NCBI GenBank assembly: GCA_008360955.1
Contig: LUCM01000660.1
Coordinates: 97,180 to 161,179, forward strand
Length of the DNA: 64,000 nucleotides
Source of the DNA: Fasciolopsis buskii
Taxonomy: Eukaryota > Platyhelminthes > Trematoda > Plagiorchiida > Fasciolidae
Reading direction: 5' to 3'
Under the pieces are notes generated by a model. It saw only the letters and a list, made by a program, of their open reading frames with translations, made no database searches and was not told the origin of the DNA. Positions 33,061 to 45,790 of this stretch are shown one piece after another. Each line of letters begins with the position of its first letter. The first letter of the stretch is position 1. The position numbers were made by a program, and so were the translations under genes.

Positions 33061-36000
33061 CCTTAGACTTCAGTAGAAAGAACCTGAGTCGGGCCTAGGG
33101 TAATGACTGAATATAACGGCCGAAGTACCACCTCAAGCCAATCAAGGAGGTCTAACCAATTTTGTTCCCAGCAGTCACCATAACATGAAAGATTTAGGCA
33201 GAGAAGCTCCGTCAATGGAACAATATCAACGCAACTTTTCATCTGCCATTCAACTTTGTTCAATAGGCATGCGGCAAGATATGTGAGAGGACATAACTAT
33301 TCATACCAGGTTCTCAATTACTCCCAAAATGACATTTAACATCTTCACATAAACTCCTTCTGCATGCAAGTGAAAATTAGCGCATTTCGAGTGCAAGGGC
33401 TGGCCTCATTTAGTGCCTCATTTAACGTAGCATTTTTCACTTCTCCGTTTTAGTGTTTCACGCACCATAGTCCCCATTTGAAATACTTCCATACTGCAGT
33501 TTTCTCATCAAGCGCTTACTACCCAGATTCTGCCCCCATCGTCACACGTCTCAACGCACCTTGAAGGCAAACAGACCCAAGGCTCAGAAAATCTATTCTA
33601 GGATGGACAAATGCCAATTGTTCCACCGGCCGCCATTGACTGAACATTGCTATTTACGTACATGACACACCAAAGCAAACCAGTGACACTTTTGCAAGTC
33701 GGTTTAAAAATCAAGGCCATATAATTTCCAACGCTTATGACCTTTTAAGTGAAAAAGTCCTCCAGTTACACGGCTTTACTGTTGGGGCCGCTCAATCATG
33801 GTTAAGATGCCCATCGCGCTGACGGTCAATCGCCACAAAGGCATCCACACATAGATCCGTGTTTCGTAGGTCGCCACCGTTACCTGTCTCTAACACCACT
33901 TTCAATTATCCCCTGGACACTAGTAATTGTCACTATACGAGTAATTATCTGTAGGAAGACCCCGAACGTAAAACAAGAGAAGCAGAGTGACCCATTTTTG
34001 TTTCAAACTGACTTAACGGCGTCAGATATATTGATCGTCATTGTCCTCATTGCTGACAAAGTTTTACTTTTTCAGGTCCTCAAACAAGTCATTCACAGTT
34101 CTTAAATATTAATCTTTATCCCCAGGCATTTCTATAAGTTGGCTAGTTGTTTTCTTGTCTGCAGGACCCATGCAAAAATGACTTGCCTTCTTAATCACTC
34201 ACTTTTGAAACTAGGCATTTATTGGTTGTACCTACCCATCTAGCTGGTTTGGTTCGTTTTGACAATTTTCCAACCCGCATACATGACCTGTGTTGACCTT
34301 CTAGGCAGACGTTTACCGTTCATGTCCATTTTATGTCTTTGTTAAATGGATGGCCGCAAGCACATCTCAACTTCCTCCGTCAAACTCCAGTTTAAACTTG
34401 CGTCTGCGGTACGCGTCACTGGTGCGCATAACCAATTTCTTCATCGTAGAACGTCATTTTTGTTTTTAGCCCCATTTTGTCTCCCTGCAACTTGTAATTA
34501 CTGTGTGAAATTTGACTCTGCAATCAAGCGCGCCTCTCTAAGTATTCCAAAAATGTAACGATATATACATATTTAAAGGCCCTACGCTACCCACGTCCGA
34601 CTAATTTTGAGCTCTCAAGTGGCTCCATAGCCAAGGGTTTCATCAGAGAAGCAGAAATGTGGTAGTTAGAGCTGATGCCGCACGACCTCGCTGTAACTAT
34701 ACACAGCTAAAAGCAATTTCTGTTAGTTATTAACCCGAGCTTTGTCACAGCGAGCCCCTTTGGCATATTAATTACAACCTAGGTCGGAAAGTTGTACCCC
34801 CGTAAAATTCCCTTTAATACTCTCATTGGCCCACCCTAAGGCTTTTGAAATCATGGTATGAAAAATCTTCCCTCCCATTTCCTCTGGGTGAACTCAAATG
34901 GTTTGCCCTATCGTGGCCTCTGGTACCAATAGAGTTTACAAGCCCGATGTCATTTCACGGCAACCAGTGTCAAAGTAAAGTGTAATGAGTCATCAAAGGG
35001 ACAAGCTCTCGTCACCCACCACAATGCAAAATCCTTTACGCAACCCTTCTTATAACTAAGCCCCCCTTATTACTACAGCATTTCCAGGCTATTCGTCTTC
35101 TCCCGCGAGAAATCTGCCAAACGATTTTCTTTGTTTTTATTTTTTTCTGCTCACTGGCAAGAAAAATTTAACGTCTCTGCCCGCTGGGATTTTTCCGTGA
35201 TTGCGACCTTTTCCTACTCAACAGTAGATGGGTTAGTGATTACATCCAATTAATATAGGTTTCACCAACATATATCAGGCCTTCAAAGCGATTGGCATAC
35301 CTAAGCAAGGAGGCGGCAACTTCCTGTGTCTGCGATTCAGTGTCGGTCTTTTAATACAAACGTTTCCCAGATTAATTGCATCCAAGGTTCCGTATGATTT
35401 AGGGCCGATTTGGGTGCAGTAATCCCCCTGACAGGACAAGTACATTGCCCCCAGACCCTTTTCACAACGATTTTATGCTCATAACTGACGGAAGCATTTG
35501 TGCTTCTACCTAGCTAGTCCAAACGTATTAGTAGAAGACTTAAATCCTTTAGGAATTCGTTGGCCCATCTTTTATGCCTCTTATTACTGGCTTGCTTTTG
35601 TTTCCAACATTTAGCAGGGAGGGTACATTTAGCACGTATCTTGTTCCAACAAAAGCTGAAAAGTCAGGGATTAAAGTTTGTGATATTCTTTACACACTTT
35701 CGCAAATATGTTGAAATTGGTTTCCCTCGACGTATTCCCCTGTGAGCCTGTTGTAAATTATTGTTGCCTTTTAGATAAAGCATCCCATCTCCAACTTCTG
35801 TGTAGAAATTTAAGACAAACTGGGATCGCCTTAAAGCCCCTCTCCACAGTTGCAATTGGGGGCTATTTTCCACCAACAGAAGTTCAAGTGGCAACCGACG
35901 AGCTCTAATCACTGCTTTCAGATCCATTCTATATTACTGTGCCAGTTTGGATTCAACCAGTGCTAAAATGGAAGTAACATCGGCTTACGGTGCGGAACGG

Positions 36001-39000
36001 CCGGACTGTCCAGGGACTATCCTGCAACCAGACCTCTTTTCGTATCTACAAATCGATGGCCGTTCAGAAATTTGAAAATATTATAAGCTGTCTTAGCAAA
36101 CCATAAGATCTGCTTGCCCTTATTCAGCGTAATGCGCCGAAAGCTCCGGCAGAGTTATTGAAATATGGAGCCACCCTTAACAGGGCCTCCCCAAATTTAA
36201 TCCAGCATACCGCCTACATTAATACTTAACTAAAGAACCCAAAAGACGTATTCGAGGGATTCAGCTGTCGTCTCGCTAGGAAGAGAGGGTTTTGAGGGTC
36301 TTTTGACCAGCAATTTCAACCTTTCTTGGAATTACGGCGCTTCTCCCTGCGAGTAAAAACACCCACCATAATCCCTGTGCATAAGTAAAGTGCACTATTT
36401 AACCGGGGAAAATATCGATCAATCGAGCGCGCTCCGTTATCCCCAAGTCAAGGAGCGCCTGAATATAGATGCAATTCATTGCTTGCCATACGGAAGATCA
36501 GTTTGTCAACGCTGGCCAACGTGACTCCATTCAGAGGAAGTCTTGCCCTGCAGAGCAGCCACAACTGCCAGTAATGCCGAAATATGGAAAAATTTGTTCC
36601 GCTAGGCGGCTTTTGACAGAGTATCCGAAAACGGGCTGGTACACAGTATCCTCTACCCTCATGGTTTTGCGCCATTCGTTTCATCCAAAATTCAGGCAAT
36701 AAAATAAATTGCTTCGTGCTCCAAGCTAGATCAGCGAACAGTGGCTTTATTCAATGCTCGAAACTGTTTTCATTACAAGTTATTCATATTTTCGGCATTA
36801 TTAGCAACAGCATTTTTCTTCTTTGCCGAAGATAATATGTTTATAGCTTTCAGCTCAATCCTCTAAACACCAACATCGCTGAAATAGCCCAAGATCTAAA
36901 GAATCTCAAAAATCGGGCTAAATAAAGTAACCATGTATCTATTAACCAAAATGCTGAATTCTGCCCTACATGTGCAATTTCCCAAAAGGAAGGCTCAAAA
37001 TTGAAAAGTAAGTCATTCCTATTAGCAAAGAATTTTGCGGTTTTGGCCTTAACTACTCCTGGGGCTTCATCCTTTAGGGACAAGCAATTTATATGGCTGC
37101 GAACTCCAAAGTGTTCGTTGGGTTCCTATTAAAATCTTTTACGCTGAACTCAAGCGAACCAACCCTGCTTGAAGCACCAACCGTTCCAACTCCAGGATAG
37201 TGATTTTAGTAGGTTCTAGCGCGGAACAGTGTGGCAAACTGACAATCAGAACACCCGGTATGGAGTTATCAAGTGATCGATTGGCGTTTCATCTAACCTC
37301 AGTTATATGGAATGGTGAACCTTGAACTTCTTTGGCTTTGGTACGCAAGCGCAGGCTTGTTATTCTTCACTGGTATTATTGCAGCATTTCAGCTCCCCAG
37401 CTTAGAAAGCGAAATTCTTACTTCATTCTAAAGAATAAACTTGTAATTACGACCGACAAAACGAGATTGGGCACTGCAGCAAGCTGAATTGTTGCCAAAT
37501 AATGTTTGCTGTAGAGTTTATTGTCCCCGACAAATTCGCCTCCCACCTTTGTCTACCATGGTCTTTCAAAGTGGGGCCAGGATACTATTGGCCACACAAA
37601 CCCGGGGACGGAGCGCTCAAACCTGGCTTGCTATCCCGGTACTCCTTAGAGTAAGAGCTTCAAAATCTTGGCCTCGGTTAACAACCACACATAATATTGT
37701 GGTCGCTGATAAAAATGCAATGACGGAAAATGTTGTATGCTCCACAGCTACAGGTTTTTCTTCCTACTGTCCAATTTATTCCAGTGTCCTTAGCCTGCTG
37801 ATCCCTTTATCATTCACTTCATGTGGGAAAATGTTCTATGACAAGTATTACGGCAGCTAAAGCCTCTGGACGACATTCTCATTCCAAGAAAAAGTTCAAG
37901 TAATACTTTGCTTTCTCACCTACTGATCCTTACTCTTTATATGGCAATAAATCGAGCGCGGTACAGAAAGAGCCCCATTTTCGTCTATCCAGACTCCTTC
38001 CTTTAAGGTAAATTTTCCGAATCCTACAAATAAAATGATTTAGTTGAGCAACCAACCCGTCTGCACTGGCAGGTTGTCACTTCCCTTCTTTAGAGACTGA
38101 TAAGTTGAAGTATTATGGAGGACAAATCCAAGCAAACTGGTGTGTGCTCCAAGGCACATTTCATCTTCTTCATGTCTGTCTGTTGCCCCCTGGGTTTATT
38201 CAGCCAGTTTGAACAAAACCCCTAAGGACTGCCTAGTAACAAAGTCACGGTTTCTGAAGTTAGGGAAAACGGACCACTGCCAGCAGCTGACAAAAATGTC
38301 ACGCTGAAAATCAAGATCACGCAAAGAGACAGTCTAAAGCATTTGTATAAAGTCAAAACTATTCCGTTGTAAGAAACGAAAATGAATTATTCGGCCAGTA
38401 TCAACTTGAACGCGGCAAAAAATGCTTAATTGAGTTATGAAGGCATGGGGCGTTTGTAAAACTGCAACCACCTCGGACCTAACCATGCGAAAATGGAAGC
38501 TTCAAACCGCACTGTCCGCCTAACTTGCTTTTAGTTTGCCCTGTGATATTAGGTAGAGTAGTTGACCACTGGGCACTCTGCATTTTTCACCAATTAATTC
38601 ATCTGATTTTCAACATTCCTCTGTTCTTTCCAATCACACTTATTAGTACCCTGGCATTTAATAAAGTTTCTGCCATTCCTTTATTAATTATCCACTTATG
38701 GTTGTCAAAACTGGCAAGGAGTACGAACGGCGAACACAGTTTAACTTCAGAATTAGGATTCCAGCATCCTCTTTATTGTCATTTCCAGCGTGCTTCAGAC
38801 TACCTGCGACAACTCCTGTTTTAGTATTCAGTCCGCATTCGAGTTCACTGGAGCTTTTCTGCGTGAATCCGAAGGATTGAAATCGTAGGCTGCTCAAAAG
38901 TGGTCTCACATTTACAGTAGGCCCGGAAATATTACTAATTCCTTGTACGGGAAAACGAATGACCTCTCTATCGGAACCTTTTATATTGCTCATCCATTTT

Positions 39001-39379
39001 TCCTCGAACCTAGGTGTTGGCCGCCCCTTCAAGTCAAGCCTACCGGGGATTCAACTCTGGAGGGGAGGTACGTTACGGATAGCGACCAAGCAACTTGGGT
39101 TTGACTGAGTCATGCGTATAACATTCCATGTCTAGGTAAGAGGTTCATAAGTTATATTAGTCACCAGATGCCTCCGTCATTCTGTCCATTCAAGATAGCC
39201 TTCTGGACCATTGAAATCCTCATAGACAACTTATTGTCAATATTTCACTTTTCCACTCAACTTTCAGCCCACCTTCAAAAACCTTGCTGCTTTTTAACCT
39301 CTGTTTGCCCAACATAACCGGGTGCGACGAATTTCAGACTGGCTTCAAGTTTGTCCCTCTGCCATTGGATAGATAGATG
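33061..39379. other. 6.3 kb unassigned, no supported genes
   Basis: Many short open frames are present (37489-37860 plus, 123 codons; 38688-39032 minus, 114 codons; 35560-35745 plus) but none shows a motif I can defend. One plus-strand stretch near 36,055-36,280 reads almost without stops and looks protein-like, but no family suggests itself. Pyrimidine-rich plus-strand sequence is frequent between 33.4 and 35.3 kb. Likely old, unrecognisable repeats. Confidence 0.35.
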
Positions 39380-39480
39380 AAAAGTTAGTGTGTATTTCTC
39401 GGCATTCGAGAGGCATGCACTAGGCATGATTAATATTTTACAAGAACAGCACAGTGGAAACAACACGGAATAAACACCAT
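39380..39480 (-). mobile_element. CR1-like 3' terminus (fragment), minus strand
   Basis: The segment carries the hairpin at 39397-39411 (TCTCG-GCATT-CGAGA on the plus strand), preceded by GTGTATT and followed by GAGGCATGCACTAGGCATGATTA-like sequence and a TTTTACAAGAA block shared with copy A. Similarity fades after roughly 70 bp. No clear simple-repeat tail is visible, only A-rich sequence, so the insertion is old or truncated at its very end. Confidence 0.55.
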
Positions 39481-40605
39481 TCCTGAACATTGGTCAACGG
39501 AAGGTGCAAACGCGACGCAGAAAGTCCGGCTAAAAGCTCCAATTTTAGCTTATGCGTCGGCAAATAAAACTTCCGGGAGGTGGTGACGCAATTCAAGCAC
39601 TCGAATACTGGCCTCATTCAGCACGCGGAAGACCCAAACTCAGCCCCTGAACACCATGGATGGCCAAGCCCTGATGGGCTACCATGTCTGCTGAAACGCT
39701 CGGTAACTACTAACGAAAGGACCTGCTGAAATACTCAAATTCTTGACCGTTGCTGCTACAAGATACTAAGCCCACAAAAATTACAGCGTGGTAGGCATTC
39801 AGGGCAACTGTGTTCTAGGATGATTTCATTTCGGACACAAGCTAGCCTTCTTATCTATCGTCTGCCACAGTTCTGTTTGCTGATAGTGGCCTAGGGGTGC
39901 AGCCAGCATTCGCGCTGTTTCCACGGTTTACCAATCCAGAAAAATCAAAAATCACATCTCTAAAACAATGTAGTTTAGTTTTGACTACTGTCTTCTGACC
40001 TCGCAACTAGCATCATGTTGGCCAGTTATTGGTGTCCAGGTAGGTACTTTTAATAACATCACAAGGGCTTTGCTTGAATTTTACACGGTTCCGTCTAACT
40101 GTCGGATTTTCATTGCTTTCCTCAGCTTAGTTCAGGTTTATTGGTTATTAGATAACTCCTGAATTTTAATGCTTTAAGGCGTGTATCAACATTTGCCAAA
40201 TTTCTCCAGCTTAATTTTTTCACTAGCGGTTAGAAATTATGATCCATCTAAAGAAGAAACGATCAGCAATCCACTACCAATAAACGGGTCAAAATATTAT
40301 GTGCGCTCCTGAAAACCGCTTCGTATACTCTTGATTTTGACTCGCATGCCGGTGTATGGCTTGTGACGTCGCAGAATTTGGTGGTGCTCACAGATGGGCC
40401 TCCCGATTGATCTAAGTGGACGCAAGCGAAAAATCCATAGTTATGAAACGTCGCCTACTTTGTGTCTACGCTCCTAGCACCTGTGCAAGACCGCATGTCT
40501 GCAGTTGGTTTAAGATGTCCCGCTTTCAATTTGCTTCTCTGTATTTCCCCTGAAAATTGATCGTACAAGTTTAAACTTGACTTGGGCCTGCCTCATAAAA
40601 ATCGA
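39481..40605. other. Unassigned; body of the 39.4 kb element or flank
   Basis: No coding motif is recognised. The interval separates two 3' termini of the same type (39.4 and 40.64 kb) and may include the body of the element whose terminus lies at 39.4 kb. Confidence 0.3.
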
Positions 40606-42309
40606 TAAATAAACATAAAATTATTAATGTTTATTGCTCAATTTGTGAGCGAGTTGCAACAGGCGGCCTAAAAATTTTACAAGGGTGGTATCTAATGAAC
40701 GTGACTAACAGAAAACAGAGGGATATTGGAGTGTGCTGCACCGGAGCACTTGGGAAGCACATCTGGAATCAGGCTCAAACTTTGCAAGATATTGTGCAAG
40801 ACAAAGATATGCCAGTGAAAAATGTGAACAAGCTGTTTTTAGAGACTAGACAGGATTTTCCAGGTCGGTTCGCAAGGAGTGGGTTGTGAGTAGTTTTGTG
40901 TTTCAGTGCATCAAGTGTGCGCATCGCTGGCGCAAATCTCAGCCGAAGTACCAAGGCGAATGCCAAAATATGACCGCAGTCCCCAAACCTCGGCAGCGTT
41001 ATGTAATACACAGAAACGTTGAGGCAAGGAGAACAAGAGCAATTAGAATATGACATTTTGACGGAAATTAGTCAAAACCAAGCGGGGTGTCATGCAAAGT
41101 GGAAAAGGTAGCAGCATTTAACAACAATAAAGGGCCGGCAAATTACTGGAAAAGGTGGAGGAATGCTGTGAAGTATTAGGAGGATGCGATTTTGTGAAAC
41201 GTTTTGCACAGAGTATATAGAATCTTCAAGTCTGCTTTCATATGCGGGTGGAGGAAAACTGGATTGGGAGGCGCGATGAAAAGAAAAACGGGTTTGGATA
41301 AGACGGTTCTTAAATACATGAGCAACGAAAGTCCTCTATTTTGTTATATTTTTGTTAGAGATTTTGGTGTAAGCTGGTAGTACACGCGAAGAAATTGAGG
41401 GATTGATCCATTCCAGCGGCAGTAGTAACTGTGTTTATGACCATTCAAGAAGATCCGTTTGAGTAGGGGCATCCAAGGCGAACGGTGGCGTAGTTGGCAT
41501 TGAAGGAACTGGTACTCGAGCGCCAGATCTGGCTGGCAGGAGCAAAAATCCAGGATAATTTGAGCTTGCCTTTAAGGCGTCAGGACCGGTAGTGGCTCGT
41601 ATAGCCTCGCTGCGGGATCTAAAACATAAAAGTGACAATTAGTCTGGCTTGGGTGCAGGATGTCGGTTTAGGTGATTAATGAACCGGGATGGAGATAAAA
41701 AAGAGAAAGAGGCATCATCCGACCAACGGTCGGTCGCGTGAAGGAAAAGCCAAACAGGCGGATTGCTATCAGTTTTGTTTTAGTTTTGACGATCATTCCT
41801 GGGATTTAGGCGCGGCCGCAATGAGATAAAAAGGCAAGGTAGATAGTGAGATTTATGACGGATGACAGGGGGCGACTCGACCTCTTATCAATTCCTGGAG
41901 AGTTTGTCGGCGTTTTATAGAACGCGTGTCTCGGTTGCTAATAAAGGGGCTAATATGGCAAGGTTACGAGAGTCACCTTGGGACCAGGAGAGTTGTCCTT
42001 ATAATTGCCGTTATGACGCAAATTGCTTCAGTTAAAAAGCCGGTGCTGACTATTCCGGAGCATTAGGTGTCGCGTTTTGACCACTTAAAAGTGGAAGTTT
42101 GTCACAATCAGCCCGCTCTGCTCCACTGACCCAGTAAAGGAAATAGGGCTGCGGCTGAATCATTTTGGAGACTGGTCCGATGAGAGTCAGAGAAAAAGTG
42201 GACGGCCAAGTAGCTTAAAATTTCTGTTAGTTTATTCGGTTTTCTCGATGCAACTGCAGGACGGGTGGTATGTTGGCTAAGTCGTTATCAGTAGTATTCG
42301 AAAAACTGT

Positions 42310-44920
42310 ATGGGTTGAAAGAGTTCAAGGTTACTAACTTGAGGTGTAGATTAAGCCTAGATGGCCTCCAAAAGCTTCGTCTAGACAGATATTGGTGCAA
42401 TTCAAACTAAAAAATGAGGATGCGTTGTGAAAGTTGAACAATGCATTCTTGAATTGTGTTAGAATCTGGCAGGGCTGGATAGAGTCTGGTAACCTATTCC
42501 ATAAGGTAAAGTAAGCAATTGTGAATAACTTTGATGAGGAAAACACTTTGGAAGGTGGCATTTTAAACGATGACTTTTTATTCCTGAACGCGTAAGGAGA
42601 CTCGTTATCGAAGGGGATGGGTTTTATAACTAAGTTTCTTTGCGACTTTAGGTGCCTGAGAAGGAATGTGAGGTTCAGCTCGACACGACGTAACTAGGGA
42701 AGGGCAAGGCATGGCAACTCCCATCGTTTTCCGTAATTAGGGTTTGATGTTCGACCAAGACGTTTCTTCTTGAATGCCCGTTGTACGTTTTCCGTTTCGG
42801 CAGGATCAACACTGAGTAGGTTTGAGAAAATTATCGGGCAGTCCTCCGTATGTTGTCTACAATGTAATTTGCGTGGCATTATTTAACATCCTGGGGTGCG
42901 GAATGTTTTAATGATGATGTCATTAGTCTCATTTGCGTTTGCAATTTGGCAAACCACTTGCTCGTGGAAGTTGAATGAGGAGGAGTGTCGTAAGCTTATA
43001 TCTTTCACACAATGAGTGGTTAGTATTGGGAAACCGTTTGTAAAGTGCCCACTCAGGGGAATTTGACACTTATGGACAGGAACAGCGCTTTATTGACAGA
43101 AAACTTCGTCGCTTATTGCCCTCACTACTAATATTAATATTCGTATATTTCTCGGAAAGTTCGAGAGGCATGCTTGGTTGCATGATCAAATGTTACAGGG
43201 GCATTGCAAGTTACAATGAACAAGCAGATAAAAATTTTGGTACGAAATGAGAAGAAATAGCAAAACTGGAATATCAAGAGGAATAAAGTGTTTATACGCA
43301 CCAACGATGCGTATCGCAGGTGCGGAGTTCAACTGAACCTTGGTGGCGGGCGTGGAGGTGTCTGCAGTGTTCCGATTTAACGGGTCTATAAAATGGACAT
43401 GAATGATGAAAATGTCATAAGGAAAGTCTCCAAAGACCTTGAGTGCAAGGCAAAAACTTGTCAAAACATACCGAAAACAGCTGGCGGCAAGAGTATTAAT
43501 GGCTTATAGACACCATGGATCCTGGAGCCAAGAAAATAGTCAAAAGCCTTTTGAAAATGCAGAAGGACGAAGAACACTGGCTAATCGTTGTTTAAAGACA
43601 TGAATAATGGAAATTTCGTCGGCATTGAGGAGTGAGGATGGATGTGATATGCTTGAATAATATATATTTAACGCCGGTAAGCCAGTGTGGAACAAAAACG
43701 GGTTTGTTTGCTCTTTCGTTTGCGTTTATGGGCTTAGCTGATAGGGATTGTTGGTATGCTGATAGTCGCGATTGCCGAGACGACGGGTGGGGTGATTTTT
43801 GCAGTAGACTGATTTAGTGAGCTTAAACCCTCCATCATACCGTCCGTGGTTTGAGCCAGAGAAGATAGTTCTAAAAGCAGACTATCTTGATGCCCTCAGC
43901 GAATAAAAACGGTGCACCGATGCATAGTTTTCGAAAGAGGGCACTACCTTTCCTTACACCGCCAGTGACTGACTGGGGTTGGGATAAGTTTTGATCGATA
44001 TCGATTACTTGAGAGCGGTCAGAGAGTTAGGGGTTTGACCAAGAGGAAAGAGGGTCTACTAAACCACAGAATTGGATTTTTATTAATAGTTATTCAAGGA
44101 GCACACGATGGAACCCCTCGGTCATATCAAGAAAGATTATTATGATGGCCTTTTTCTTACAGGCCTTTAGAATGGCTAGATCAAAGAAAGCGAATTCTAT
44201 TGAGGTAGGGGATCTGCGATTCAGAAAACAGTGCTGGGATTTAGCAATTAAATCGGTGGTCGTGAGAAAGTCAATCCCCTGGTCACTGAAAATCCTCTCT
44301 ATGAGTTTGGCCTGGATGGGTGTATGGCTTATTAGACGGTGGTTTTGTGTGTCGTACAGCGGTCTATTTTATTGGAGACGAACAATGGTGGAGACTTTCC
44401 ACGGAACGGGAAGTACCTCAGTTGACATGGATGTAGTGAGCAGGTTAGAAACGTGCCTTATTAGGTTTGCCGAATTGGAATAGGGCAGGTAAACACCCCG
44501 GAGGCAGGTTAGTAAGATGGTTTGATGATAGCGACAGCCTTCTCCATATTCTCTGTTTTAAAAATAGATGGACGAAAGTGTTTGATATGTTATCCTAGGG
44601 AGGGTAGGAAAATTGGTATTGACGTCGGTAATGAGGGTGGAGGAGAATTATGAGTTAAAAGCCTCGGCAACTTCCTTCGAATCATTGGGCCGCTGGGTGT
44701 TGTGTATATAGGGGTACTAGATTTATTGCGGAAAGTGCGGGTTTGCATCAGTCTGGCCGCATGCGGGCCGGCGTTCGATTGCCGAAAAGCAGTTTGTTCA
44801 TGCTTACGCTGTTGGTCCTCGGATGCGGCAAAAGGTTGCTGTGAAGGTGATTTATGCTCAATAATGTGGAGAAGTCTTAGGATTTGTGTAACTGCTCCGC
44901 AGCATAAGAATCTTTTCATA
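42310..44920 (-). pseudogene. Reverse transcriptase of LINE copy B (FADD degraded to FAEG)
   Basis: The minus-strand C-terminus includes EDCPIIFSNLLSVDPAETEN and VQRAFKKKRLGR (42,879-42,694), parallel to EYCPIIF..VDRIAIENVQRAFTR of copy A, and FSSSKLFTIAYFTLWNRLPD (about 42,540). Upstream, APFLFAEGIKIVC lies at about 43,884-43,915, with the catalytic box at 43889-43903 reading F-A-E-G instead of F-A-D-D. Further upstream are LSDRSQVIDID (44,030-43,985) and a degraded motif A, IIIIFLDMTEGFHRV, near 44,130, followed by QHCFLNRRSPTS near 44,240. Both catalytic Asp of the box are lost, so this copy is dead. The domain is split by the nested insertion. Confidence 0.75.
43128..43806 (-). mobile_element. 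Nested insertion of a 3'-terminal fragment inside LINE copy B
   Basis: The alignment points on either side of this stretch are 55 bp apart in copy A (24,850 to 24,905) but about 736 bp apart here (43,125 to 43,861). The insert starts with TAATATTAATATTCG (a decayed AAT-type tail) and the hairpin at 43150-43166 (TCTCG-GAAAGTT-CGAGA), then GAGGCATGC and GATCAAATGTTACAGG as in copy A. After about 60 bp its body differs from the 3' UTR of copies A and B. It is a 5'-truncated relative or a non-autonomous partner using the same terminus. Exact ends and any target duplication were not determined. Confidence 0.65.
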
Positions 44921-45275
44921 TCTACAGATTTTGGTTATTTGCTTCGGTCGGGTTAAGCTCAGTGAGGGACGGGTTTTTAACGGTCCTGTGCAAGTTTGCT
45001 TATAAGATGTTGGCAGCTTTTTTGGAGCCACAGGAGAAGAGAAAATCAAACCAGTCACGTCTCCGGAGAGCGGCAGTCAAGCCGGGTCAGTTTACTATTT
45101 TGCAAGAGACGCTCGCGAACTGGGCATCGGTCGCGGATGTTCCGGACCTGGGACGAATATAAACAAAGCAGGAGAGCATCATTTGGTCACCACCCGGAAA
45201 GTGAATAAGAATTTGAGGATCTTAGTTCCACCAGTGGGGTTAGCTACATGCTGCTTCCATCCTCCTACGTGGGTT

Positions 45276-45500
45276 TCACGAAAGAAGTTCAAGAGCTGTG
45301 AAGGGAGAGTCTTTGGAGTTGAACCAGCGGATTTTGGGAGCGTTAAAGTCTCCTGCTATAATTTTCGCTTTTCTATAGATGGACGCAATATACATGAACG
45401 CCTTGATGAGTAGAGGTAGCTCAAGGTTGTTTGGTGATGGAGGTCGGTAAATGCATCCAAGGTGCACTAGAGAGCCACAAAGTGTTAGGCAAAATGTCTA
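45276..45500 (-). pseudogene. Endonuclease fragment of LINE copy B
   Basis: The minus-strand frame 45,467-45,276 reads HLGCIYRPPSPNNLEL.. and KIIAGDFNAPKIRWFNSKDS, the canonical endonuclease segments GCIYRPPS and GDFNAPKI.W; here GDFNAPK is perfect, unlike in copy A (GDFDAPK). The N-terminal ETWL part was not recognised, though decayed sequence up to about 45,790 probably belongs to it. The Ser-Asp-His end should lie near 45.1 kb but is not readable. Confidence 0.75.
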
Positions 45501-45790
45501 CTATTGAATGTCGGAGGATGGAATCGGTGAATTCACGCCCGACGTAGACCATGAAATCACCTAATCAAAGCAGAATTAGGACTAAACCCAAAAAAGAAGA
45601 CCAAAGCTATGTATGCAGAGTGTCCGAGGATCCCAGATACCAACGCATTTCGTCTGCATGACTTCTTTTTAGATGGAGTGACAGGAGCTTTTGGAAAGTG
45701 CAAAAAGATGCCGATAGTTGAGGTATACATGAAAATGGGACTAGCAGGGTGATACTTGTGAAAATGTTTGTGGAGTGCCAAAATATTGTT

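Larger units (their letters stand above)
40606..45790 (-). mobile_element. CR1-like LINE copy B, minus strand, older, with a nested insertion
   Basis: The order of parts matches copy A: 3' terminus with hairpin at 40636-40650 (GCTCA-ATTTG-TGAGC), 3' UTR, reverse transcriptase C-terminus (about 42,334-43,127), then reverse transcriptase and endonuclease up to about 45,790. It is clearly more diverged than copy A. A stretch of about 680 bp at 43,128-43,806 has no counterpart in copy A and begins with another 3' terminus of the same type, so it is a later insertion. ORF1 was not recognised to the right of 45.8 kb, so the copy may be 5' truncated. Confidence 0.75.

Noticed and set aside
36860..37085. 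Sequence reading like an integrase zinc-binding or gag-pol fragment (CPTCAISQK)
   Set aside because: Only one C-x2-C pair and no neighbouring His-His, protease, RNase H or integrase core motif were found. No LTRs were seen.
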